This document shows positions 1-5,615 of a stretch of 5,743 bases of DNA, piece after piece. Origin of the DNA: an uncultured Cloacibacillus sp. (lineage in GTDB: Bacteria; Synergistota; Synergistia; Synergistales; Synergistaceae); the NCBI GenBank assembly GCA_900544635.1, contig UQVV01000126.1, positions 1 to 5,743 on the forward strand, read 5' to 3'. The position numbers and the translations under genes are program-made. Within the stretch, counting starts at the first letter, position 1. The number at the start of each line of letters is the position of its first letter. The notes beneath the pieces are model-generated. The model saw nothing but the letters and a program-made list of their open reading frames with translations. It was not told the origin of the DNA and did no database searches.

Positions 1-70
1 ATGGCAGGGCTATGGCGGCGATGATGAACGCATACCAGAGCTTGTCTTTCTTGGTTATGTTCATCTGCAT
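1..70 (-). CDS. livM: Branched-chain amino-acid ABC transporter permease LivM, N-terminal fragment
   Basis: Only about 23 codons are inside the window; the gene continues past the left edge. The minus strand reads MQMNITKKDKLWYAFIIAAI, a short basic leader followed by the start of a hydrophobic segment, as expected for an inner-membrane permease. Identity as LivM rests mainly on position: it directly follows livH in a livJ-livH order, where livM is normally next. The chosen start (ATG at 70-68) overlaps the livH stop in a TGATG arrangement, which favours translational coupling. In-frame ATGs at 76-74 and 64-62 are alternatives; the one at 64 has a weak GGATGG about 8 nt upstream. LivM would pair with LivH to form the membrane channel of the importer. 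The gene call is confident, the exact start is not. Confidence 0.72.
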   Translation of the reverse strand, partial: MQMNITKKDKLWYAFIIAAIALP

Positions 71-930
71 CACCATCCGAAGAGGCCTTTAGGCCGCACC
101 AGTATAACAATGAGATAGATAGCGAATACCGCGACGTATTTGACGACGGCCGCGATGTAGAAGCCCGAGAACGACTCGACGAGGCCGATCAAAAGCGCCG
201 CGGCGAGAGCGCCAGGTATGCTTCCGAACCCTCCGAGCGCGACGACGACGAAGGCGATGAGGCTGAAGAGCGCTCCGACCTCGGGATGTACAGCGAGGTA
301 GGTCGTCATAAGGCCGCCTGCGACTCCGACGCACGCGCCGCCGATGCCGAATACGAGCAGGTAGATTTTTTCCGTGTTTATGCCCATAAGCTCCGCGGCC
401 TCCTTGTCCATAGCCGTGGCCTGTATGGCCCAGCCGAGGCGCGTTTTCTTGATGAGCCAGTAAAGCGCCGCGAGTATCACGAGCGCGAATATGCCTGTTA
501 CAAGCTGCGGAACGGAGACTATCGCCCCTCCGATCTCAAACGTCTTACCGTCCATGATAGTTCCGGAAAGAAGACGGAAGTTCGGGGAGAAGCGGTTCAT
601 GCAGAAATTTTTCAAAAGCATCGAAAGGCCGAATGTAGCGAGAAGCGGAGCCATCGCCGCTTTGCCGAGGCTGTGCTTGATGACGAGCTTATAGGTCAAA
701 GCGCCCATAATAAAGAGGAATATGCCGGACGCGATCCACGTGAAGAGCGGGTCGAGACCGAGGATGAACCCTAACCAATAGCAGACGTACATCGCCACCA
801 TGAGGAATTCTCCGTGGGCGAAGTTGATGACGTCCATAACTCCCCATATCATGCTGAGTCCCGCGGCGACGAGCGCGTACAGAAGCCCGCTCAAAATGCC
901 ATCTATAAGGACCTGCAGAAAACTGCTCAT
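70..930 (-). CDS. livH: Branched-chain amino-acid ABC transporter permease LivH
   Basis: A 286-residue integral membrane protein of the LivH/BPD_transp_2 permease family, close to the usual length (about 290-310). It would form the inner-membrane channel together with LivM and be driven by LivG/LivF ATPases encoded beyond the window. Family hallmarks are visible: the N-terminal GLLYALVAAGLSMIWGV helix leading to NFAHGE (residues 36-41), a cytoplasmic loop with DKEAAELMGI (175-184) that matches the EAA-type ATPase-coupling motif, and the late ALGGFGSIPGAL segment. Multiple hydrophobic helices run through the protein and it ends in a short basic PKGLFGW tail. The start is supported by AAGGAGGT (minus strand, 944-937) 6 nt before the ATG. 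It lies 91 bp after livJ, with a terminator in the gap, and overlaps the livM start by one base. Substrate is inferred from family; related permeases also move other amino acids or amides. Confidence 0.93.
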   Translation of the reverse strand: MSSFLQVLIDGILSGLLYALVAAGLSMIWGVMDVINFAHGEFLMVAMYVCYWLGFILGLDPLFTWIASGIFLFIMGALTYKLVIKHSLGKAAMAPLLATFGLSMLLKNFCMNRFSPNFRLLSGTIMDGKTFEIGGAIVSVPQLVTGIFALVILAALYWLIKKTRLGWAIQATAMDKEAAELMGINTEKIYLLVFGIGGACVGVAGGLMTTYLAVHPEVGALFSLIAFVVVALGGFGSIPGALAAALLIGLVESFSGFYIAAVVKYVAVFAIYLIVILVRPKGLFGW

Positions 931-936
931 GCAAAG

Positions 937-944
937 ACCTCCTT
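937..944 (-). promoter_or_regulatory. Strong ribosome binding site of livH
   Basis: The minus strand reads AAGGAGGT here, a full match to the anti-Shine-Dalgarno consensus, with a 6-nt gap to the livH ATG. It fixes the livH start. It also means livH translation does not depend on coupling to livJ, which ends 91 bp upstream beyond a terminator hairpin. Confidence 0.85.
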
Positions 945-956
945 GCTGCTGATTCT

Positions 957-989
957 AAAAAGGCGGGGCATTGGGAATAATGCCCCGCC
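957..989 (-). terminator. Intercistronic intrinsic terminator/attenuator between livJ and livH
   Basis: A perfect 11-bp inverted repeat (962-972 with 979-989; core GGCGGGGCATT / AATGCCCCGCC) encloses a 6-nt loop. On the minus strand it is followed at once by five T residues (957-961), giving the standard Rho-independent form. On the plus strand no T-tract follows, so it acts on leftward transcripts only. It sits about 33 bp after the livJ stop and before the livH ribosome site. Because livH has no obvious promoter of its own in the short gap, partial read-through is the likely mode. The hairpin would also protect the livJ mRNA 3' end. Confidence 0.85.
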
Positions 990-1021
990 CGCTGTTGATT
1001 TTGAGCCGTTTTATATAAATG

Positions 1022-2278
1022 TTATCTCTTATCCCACGGCGTCATCGGGAAGGTGGGTTCGGAATCTTTGTACTTAAGCGGGAAGACCGTGTTGTACTTC
1101 TGGCTTTCGAGCTGCGTGATGACGGAGAGCGCCTTGACGTTCTGTCCGTCCTCGCCGAACTTGACGGAGCCGGAGAGCGACATTATCGACGGGAATTCTT
1201 CGGTTCTGAGGACCTGGAGGACCTTCTCGGTATCGGGGCCGCCGGCCTTCTCTATCGCCTGAGCGAGGACCATGAGCATGACGGCTTCCTGGATGGAGTC
1301 GCTGTCGAACGGCTGGTTGCTTCTCGGCGTGTAGTACTTATCCTGGACCTTTATGGCTTCGGGCATAAATTTCTTCGCGAGCTCCGGAGAGAAGCCCATG
1401 CCGCCCATGAAGAAGTTTCCGTCGTCTCCGAGTTCCTTCTGTACCGCGGGGTTCTGGTAGCCGGTGCAGTAGTTGATGGCGATCTTCGGGAGCCAGTTGA
1501 GCTGTTTCATCGTACGGACCCACAGCGAGTAGTCGCCGCCGAGAGCAGCGCCGAACACCGCGTCGGGGTTGGCCGCTTTGAGCTTCTGGACTTCGCTGTT
1601 GAGGTTCGTAGCACCGTTGTTGAACGGGACATCTGCGACGATTTCGAGGTTGATTTTCTTCGCGGCCTTCTGAGCTTCGGCGGCGGCGTGCTTACCGAAC
1701 TCGGTGTTCTCGTAGATGAGTCCGAGGGTCTTTATGCCGGCGTTCTGCTCTTTGTTGAGGTATTCGATGTAGTCGACGAATTCGACGGATTCGATGGCGT
1801 CGGTCGGGGCGTGGCGGAAGAAGTACTTATAGCCGCGCTCGGTGAGCTCAGCGGAGCTCGAGCAGCCGCAGAGGAATATCTTCTTCGCGCGTTCGGCGAC
1901 GGCGCTGGCGGGCTTCGTCGCGGCGCTGTTGTAGCATCCGATTATCGCGAAGACGCCTTCCTGATTATAAAGACGCTCGGCTTCCGACTTCGCGACGTCC
2001 GGCTTGCCCTGGTGGTCGGCCTGGACTATCTTGATGACGTACTTTCCGCCGAGGAGTCCTTCTCCGGCGGCGAGCGGCGCGTTGATCTCGGGGTTGGCCT
2101 CGTTGATGAAGTCGGCGGCGGCAAGGACGGAATTAATGCAGTTCTGTCCCGAGACGGCGGCGGGGCCGGTCAGCGGGAAGAGGGCTCCGATCTTGATCTC
2201 TTCTGCGGCGAACGCGGAAGAGGCGAGCAGGGCCGCGCTAAGTACGGACATAGCGGCAATGACGACACGTTTTCTCAT
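1022..2278 (-). CDS. livJ: Branched-chain amino-acid ABC transporter periplasmic substrate-binding protein (LivJ-like)
   Basis: A 418-residue secreted solute-binding protein of the Peripla_BP_6 (type I, LivJ-like) family. It captures an amino acid in the periplasm and delivers it to LivH/LivM. Residues 1-24 form a signal peptide (basic MRKR, hydrophobic core, SAFA|AEE cleavage site after residue 24). There is no lipobox cysteine, so the mature protein is probably soluble. The mature N terminus, IKIGALFPLTGP (28-39), is the classic first strand of the family, and IIGCYNSAAT (112-121) and LCGCSSSAELT (136-146) correspond to the binding-cleft loops. It is longer than E. coli LivJ (367). AAGGAGGT (minus strand, 2296-2289) lies 10 nt before the ATG, and a near-consensus promoter lies upstream. 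Five mature cysteines are unusual for a periplasmic protein. The ligand is inferred from family and neighbours; other amino acids remain possible. Confidence 0.92.
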   Translation of the reverse strand: MRKRVVIAAMSVLSAALLASSAFAAEEIKIGALFPLTGPAAVSGQNCINSVLAAADFINEANPEINAPLAAGEGLLGGKYVIKIVQADHQGKPDVAKSEAERLYNQEGVFAIIGCYNSAATKPASAVAERAKKIFLCGCSSSAELTERGYKYFFRHAPTDAIESVEFVDYIEYLNKEQNAGIKTLGLIYENTEFGKHAAAEAQKAAKKINLEIVADVPFNNGATNLNSEVQKLKAANPDAVFGAALGGDYSLWVRTMKQLNWLPKIAINYCTGYQNPAVQKELGDDGNFFMGGMGFSPELAKKFMPEAIKVQDKYYTPRSNQPFDSDSIQEAVMLMVLAQAIEKAGGPDTEKVLQVLRTEEFPSIMSLSGSVKFGEDGQNVKALSVITQLESQKYNTVFPLKYKDSEPTFPMTPWDKR

Positions 2279-2335
2279 AACTACTTCAACCTCCTTAAAT
2301 TTTGAGCGGGGGAATAAATATTTGCTCTGCTCAAT

Positions 2336-2363
2336 ATTATACTATTTTTTTACTTACCGTCAA
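2336..2363 (-). promoter_or_regulatory. Sigma70-type promoter of livJ (liv operon)
   Basis: On the minus strand TTGACG (2363-2358; 5 of 6 consensus bases) is separated by 16 bp from a perfect TATAAT (2341-2336). Transcription would start near 2328-2331, giving a leader of about 50 nt up to the livJ ATG. The spacer is rich in A, and the sequence upstream of the -35 is AT-rich, which could act as an UP element. This is the only strong promoter I see for the liv operon. Confidence 0.82.
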
Positions 2364-2367
2364 TTTA

Positions 2368-2392
2368 TAACTTCTCATTTTTCTGAAAGTTA
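2368..2392. promoter_or_regulatory. Candidate operator: 6-bp dyad between the divergent promoters
   Basis: TAACTT (2368-2373) and AAGTTA (2387-2392) form a perfect inverted repeat with a 13-bp spacer and half-site centres 19 bp apart. The dyad centre (about 2380) nearly coincides with the midpoint between the two -35 boxes (about 2380.5). That placement would let one dimeric regulator act on both operons. The half-sites are short and the DNA is AT-rich, so chance symmetry is quite possible; no regulator is identified. Confidence 0.25.
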
Positions 2393-2397
2393 AAATA

Positions 2398-2426
2398 TTG
2401 ACTTTTATAGGCCATAACGGTATATT
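2398..2426 (+). promoter_or_regulatory. Sigma70-type promoter of purS (pur operon)
   Basis: TTGACT (2398-2403; 5 of 6 consensus bases) and TATATT (2421-2426; 5 of 6) are separated by exactly 17 bp, the optimal spacing. The predicted start is near A2433, about 62 nt before the purS ATG. It implies that purSQLF can be transcribed on its own, without an upstream pur gene as in the longer B. subtilis-type operon. Confidence 0.8.
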
Positions 2427-2437
2427 ATGAGCATCTT

Positions 2438-2453
2438 AGTGGACAATTCCACT
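2438..2453 (+). promoter_or_regulatory. Small hairpin/dyad at the 5' end of the pur leader
   Basis: AGTGGA (2438-2443) and TCCACT (2448-2453) are a perfect 6-bp inverted repeat around a CAAT tetraloop. It starts about 5 nt after the predicted transcription start. As RNA it could be a 5'-stabilising stem; as DNA it could be an operator overlapping the initially transcribed region. No T-tract follows, so it is not an intrinsic terminator. Function is unknown. Confidence 0.4.
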
Positions 2454-2494
2454 TAACAAATATCAAATAAACATCTCAAGGAGGATGTCATCAT

Positions 2495-2746
2495 ATGATT
2501 TTCCATGCAGAGGTCATAATTACTCCGCGTGAGGGAGTCCTCGACACACAGGGCAAAGCGGTCGAAAAAACGCTTACGCACCTCGGCTACAAGGGGCTTG
2601 AGGAAGTCCGCGTGGGGCGCATAGTCACGATGCGCATCGAGGCGGATAACAGCGGAGCGGCGGCCGAGGCCGTGAAGAACATGTGTCAGGATCTGCTGGC
2701 CAACGACCTGATAGAGACCTACAAGATATCCGTCAGGGAAGCCTAG
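2495..2746 (+). CDS. purS: Phosphoribosylformylglycinamidine synthase subunit PurS
   Basis: An 83-residue protein of the usual PurS length. PurS is the small dimeric subunit that bridges PurQ and PurL in the FGAM synthase complex and is thought to help pass ammonia from the glutaminase to the synthase. The family pattern is plain: an N-terminal beta strand, GVLDTQGKAVEKTLTHLGY (residues 14-32), then EEVRVGRIVTMRIEA, and the C-terminal LLANDLIETYKISV corresponding to the conserved LLANPVIExY ending. AAGGAGGA at 2478-2485 sits 9 nt before the ATG, the strongest ribosome site in the pur operon. It is the first gene after the rightward promoter and its stop is 2 bp from the purQ start. PurS is found with a separate PurQ and a short PurL and is absent from organisms that use the large fused PurL, which agrees with the next two genes. 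Confidence 0.96.
   Translation: MIFHAEVIITPREGVLDTQGKAVEKTLTHLGYKGLEEVRVGRIVTMRIEADNSGAAAEAVKNMCQDLLANDLIETYKISVREA
2735..2739 (+). promoter_or_regulatory. Weak ribosome binding site of purQ
   Basis: AGGGA lies inside the last codons of purS, about 9 nt before the purQ ATG at 2749. It is clearly weaker than the purS site. It supports 2749 as the true start over an in-frame ATG at 2683, which would lie deep inside purS and add 22 residues that do not look like PurQ. Confidence 0.55.
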
Positions 2747-2748
2747 CG

Positions 2749-3462
2749 ATGAAGACAGCCGTCGTTGTTTTTCCCGGGAGCAACTGCGACCGCGACGTTC
2801 AGCGCGCAGTCTCCGAAACATTGAAGACATCCGTCGACATGGTCTGGCACGAGGAGACGGAATTCGCCTCCGAGCCCGACCTCGTCATACTCCCCGGCGG
2901 CTTCTCCTACGGGGACTATCTGCGCTCCGGCGCGATGGCGGCGCGCTCGCCCATCATAGCTGCGGTCAGACGCCACGCCGAAGCCGGCAGGCTGCTGCTC
3001 GGCATCTGCAACGGATTCCAAGTGCTCACCGAGACGAAGCTCCTCCCTGGAGCGCTTCTCGCGAATACCACCACTACATTTATATGTAAGAAATGCTATA
3101 TCCGCGTAGAACAGACGGACAACTTCTTCACATACGGGCTCAAAAAGGGAGAGATTGTAGAGTACCCCATAGCCCACCACGAAGGACTGTACTTCCTGCC
3201 GCCCGCCGAACTTGAAGAACTCGAGAAGGCGGGCCGCGTCGTCTTCCGCTACGCCGATCCCGCGACCGGAAAAGCCGGCGCCGAGTACGCGCCGAACGGC
3301 TCGCTCAACGGCATAGCCGGAATATGCAACGAACATGGGAATATACTCGGCCTCATGCCGCATCCGGAGCGCGCGACGGTCGCGCACCTCAACGGAGGCT
3401 CCGACGGCGAGGCCTTCTGGCTTTCGATCGCGCGCGGTTTCGCAGAAAGGAGCGCCCGCTGA
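2749..3462 (+). CDS. purQ: Phosphoribosylformylglycinamidine synthase, glutaminase subunit PurQ
   Basis: A 237-residue class I (triad) glutamine amidotransferase that hydrolyses glutamine and feeds ammonia to PurL for conversion of FGAR to FGAM. The start at 2749 gives the typical N terminus MKTAVVVFPGSNCDRD. PGGFSYGDYLRSGAMA (residues 49-64) is a PurQ signature and forms the oxyanion region. The nucleophile is Cys87 in LGICNGFQVL, and His205 and Glu207 in MPHPER complete the triad, so the glutaminase should be active. A small variation is IAHHEG (141-146), where many homologues have IAHGEG. Length is close to B. subtilis PurQ (227). It begins 2 bp after purS and its stop overlaps the purL start by one base (TGATG). 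Confidence 0.97.
   Translation: MKTAVVVFPGSNCDRDVQRAVSETLKTSVDMVWHEETEFASEPDLVILPGGFSYGDYLRSGAMAARSPIIAAVRRHAEAGRLLLGICNGFQVLTETKLLPGALLANTTTTFICKKCYIRVEQTDNFFTYGLKKGEIVEYPIAHHEGLYFLPPAELEELEKAGRVVFRYADPATGKAGAEYAPNGSLNGIAGICNEHGNILGLMPHPERATVAHLNGGSDGEAFWLSIARGFAERSAR
3446..3452 (+). promoter_or_regulatory. Ribosome binding site that decides the purL start
   Basis: AAAGGAG lies in the end of purQ, 9 nt before the ATG at 3462. The reading frame is open upstream to an ATG at 3324. That extension would add 46 arginine-rich residues unlike any PurL, read inside purQ. The ribosome site and the TGATG overlap make 3462 the clear choice. Confidence 0.8.
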
Positions 3463-5612
3463 TGGGTTTCCGCGAGGTTGGACTTTCCGAGTCCGAATAC
3501 AAGAGAATACAGGAGCTGCTCGGACGCGAGCCGAACGACCTTGAGCTCGAGCTCATCGGCGTAATGTGGTCCGAGCACTGCAGCTACAAATCTACGCGCC
3601 CGCTGCTGCGCACCTTCCCGTCGAAGGGCAAGTACGTGCTTCAGGGGCAGGGAGAGAACGCCGGCGTCGTCGACATGGGCGAGGGCTGGGGCTTCGCCTT
3701 CAAGGTTGAGAGCCACAACCACCCCTCCGCGGTCGCGCCCTTCCAGGGAGCCGCGACGGGAGTCGGCGGCATCATCCGCGACATCATCGCGATGGGCGCG
3801 CGCCCGTCGGTTTCGATGGACGGGCTTTTCTTCGGCGACGCTTCGCTGCGCAAGACGCAGAACCTCGCCAAGGGCATCGTCGAGGGCATAGGCTCCTACG
3901 GCAACTCCGTCGGCGTACCGACGGTCGGCGGCAAGACCTTCTATTCGCCCTGCTATAACGACAACCCGCTCGTCAACGCCTTCAGCGCGGGCTTCGTCCG
4001 TCTCGACAAGATGGCGAGCTCGCAGACCGCGAAGCCCGGAGACATGGCCGTGCTGCTCGGCTCTAAGACGGGCCGCGACGGCATAGCGGGCGCGTCGTTC
4101 GCCTCGCGCGAGCTCGACGAGGACGCGCGCGCGAGCAAGCCGCAGATTCAGATAGGCGACCCGTTCGAGGAAAAGCTCCTCATCGAGTGCTGCATGGACC
4201 TGCTCGACAAGAAGCTCATCGCCTCGATGCAGGACATGGGCGCGGCGGGCATCCTCTCGTCGTCGAGCGAAATCGCCCACAAGAGCGGCTGCGGCATAGA
4301 CATCCAGGTTGAAAAAATTCCTCTCCGCGAAGCCGACATGCTTCCGTGGGAGATATTCCTCTCCGAGTCGCAGGAGCGTATGCTGCTCATCGTCGAGGAA
4401 GAGAAGCTCGCGCCCGTCTTCGACATGGCGAAGCATTACGGCCTCGACTGCGCGATAGTCGGCGTCATGACCGACAGCAAGCGCTACCGCGTCTACAAGA
4501 ACGGCGTGCTCGAAGCCGACCTCCCGACCTCGATACTCGGCGATACGCCGGAAGTTTTCTGGCCCTCCGAGGAGCCGAAGGACCTTCCTGAGCGTCAGGC
4601 GCTCGACCTTTCTACGCTCAAGTGCGGGGACGCGGGACAAGAGCTTCTTTCGATGCTCTCCTGCCCGAACGGACGCAGGAAGAACGCGATATGGGAGCAG
4701 TACGACTCAATGGTGCAGCTCCACACGATAGCCGGCCCCGGCGAGCCTGCGGCGATAGTCGAAGTCCCCGAGACGGAGCGCGCCTGCGTGCTCACGATGG
4801 AGGCCGAGCCCTACAAGTGCTGGACCGATCCTTACACGGGAGCCGCGGAGGCGATGGCGCTTTCGCTGCGCGGCGTGTGGCTCTCTGGAGCCGACGCGCT
4901 CGGCATGACGAACTGCCTCAACTTCGCTTCGCCGGAATTCCCTGAGAAATTCTACGAGCTTAAAGAATGCCTGCGCGGCCTCGCCGACACCTGCCGCGCC
5001 CTCGACTGCCCCGTCGTTTCGGGCAACGTCAGCCTTTATAACGAAACGGCGAACGACAGGATATACCCGACGCCGCTCGTCGTGACGGCGGGCCTCGCCG
5101 TCGAACGCGGGAAGCTTATGCGCGCCGGCAGAACCGAGGCCGGCGACCTGCTCTACCTCGTCGGGCCGAAGGAAGGCTCGCTCGGCGCGACGCGCTACCA
5201 GGAGGCGAAGGACGGAAAGCCGCTCGGCAAGACCTGCGCCCCCGACTACGAGGCTGAAAAGAAGTTCCGCGACGCGGCGCTCGCCACGGCTCACGGACAG
5301 CTTGCGAAATCGGGCCGCGTCGTCGCCGGCGGCGGACTCGCCACCGCTCTCGCGAACGAAGCTATAGCTTCGGAGACGGGCATGAAGCTCACGCTCGCGC
5401 CCGAGACGACCGTCGAAGCGCTGCTCTTCTCCGAGGGCGGCCCGCGCGCGGTCTACGCCGTAGCGCCCGAGAAGGCCGCCGAGTTTGAGAACGCCTGGAA
5501 AGCCCTCGGCTTCGTCAAAATCGGCGAAGCGGGCGGAGATTCCTTCGACTGGGACGGAATCATGTCCCTGTCCGTCGCTGAGCTGACCGCGGCATTCACG
5601 GGAGAAAATTAA
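3462..5612 (+). CDS. purL: Phosphoribosylformylglycinamidine synthase, synthase subunit PurL (short form)
   Basis: A 716-residue short-form PurL (B. subtilis 742) that uses ATP and ammonia from PurQ to convert FGAR to FGAM in the cytoplasm. It has the tandem AIRS-type domain layout. The first half is canonical: SEHCSYK (residues 37-43, with the conserved His39), KVESHNHPSAV (81-91), GAATGVGGIIRD (96-107), GDPFEEKLL, QDMGAAG (257-263) and LSESQERMLL. The second half carries DPYTGA (456-461) and SGNVSLYNET (520-529). The late segment that is usually of the form HDxSxGGLxxALAE reads RVVAGGGLATALANE (around 619-633) and lacks the His-Asp pair and the Ser-acidic step. This half mainly holds a structural nucleotide site, so activity need not be lost. 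It overlaps purQ by one base and its stop is 3 bp before purF. Base composition is the most GC-rich of the window, without sign of transfer. Confidence 0.96.
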   Translation: MGFREVGLSESEYKRIQELLGREPNDLELELIGVMWSEHCSYKSTRPLLRTFPSKGKYVLQGQGENAGVVDMGEGWGFAFKVESHNHPSAVAPFQGAATGVGGIIRDIIAMGARPSVSMDGLFFGDASLRKTQNLAKGIVEGIGSYGNSVGVPTVGGKTFYSPCYNDNPLVNAFSAGFVRLDKMASSQTAKPGDMAVLLGSKTGRDGIAGASFASRELDEDARASKPQIQIGDPFEEKLLIECCMDLLDKKLIASMQDMGAAGILSSSSEIAHKSGCGIDIQVEKIPLREADMLPWEIFLSESQERMLLIVEEEKLAPVFDMAKHYGLDCAIVGVMTDSKRYRVYKNGVLEADLPTSILGDTPEVFWPSEEPKDLPERQALDLSTLKCGDAGQELLSMLSCPNGRRKNAIWEQYDSMVQLHTIAGPGEPAAIVEVPETERACVLTMEAEPYKCWTDPYTGAAEAMALSLRGVWLSGADALGMTNCLNFASPEFPEKFYELKECLRGLADTCRALDCPVVSGNVSLYNETANDRIYPTPLVVTAGLAVERGKLMRAGRTEAGDLLYLVGPKEGSLGATRYQEAKDGKPLGKTCAPDYEAEKKFRDAALATAHGQLAKSGRVVAGGGLATALANEAIASETGMKLTLAPETTVEALLFSEGGPRAVYAVAPEKAAEFENAWKALGFVKIGEAGGDSFDWDGIMSLSVAELTAAFTGEN

Positions 5613-5615
5613 AGT

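Larger units (their letters stand above)
2279..2494. other. Divergent intergenic regulatory region between livJ and purS
   Basis: This 216-bp AT-rich gap is the only sizeable non-coding stretch. It carries the livJ leader and promoter on the left, the purS promoter and leader on the right, and a 34-bp AT-rich block (2364-2397) between the two -35 boxes. The leaders are short (about 50 nt for livJ, about 62 nt for purS). I see no purine riboswitch, T-box or leader peptide in them. There is no transcription terminator, as expected for divergent genes. Confidence 0.85.

Noticed and set aside
85..96. Short palindrome GGCCTTTAGGCC near the livH 3' end
   Set aside because: Only 4-bp arms, inside coding sequence for the conserved RPKGLFGW tail, and no T-tract; not a terminator between livH and livM.
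1019..2305. 428-codon plus-strand open frame antisense to livJ
   Set aside because: It is a mirror of livJ produced by GC-rich codon bias. The product is an Asp/Val/Gly/Leu-rich low-complexity string without a domain pattern or ribosome site, whereas the minus strand has a signal peptide and clear family motifs.
2279..2335. Possible leader hairpin in the livJ 5' UTR (GAGC...GCTC)
   Set aside because: Only 4-bp arms; no attenuator or riboswitch architecture can be supported.
2683..2748. Upstream in-frame start for purQ
   Set aside because: It lies inside purS and adds 22 residues not seen in PurQ; the start at 2749 has the normal MKTAVVVFPGSN terminus and a usable ribosome site.
3324..3461. 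Upstream in-frame start for purL
   Set aside because: The 46-residue extension is arginine-rich and overlaps purQ; the AAAGGAG site and TGATG overlap support 3462.
3249..4640. 463-codon minus-strand open frame across purQ/purL
   Set aside because: Arg/Ala/Glu/Val-rich shadow of purL with no recognisable motif; the plus strand encodes canonical PurL.
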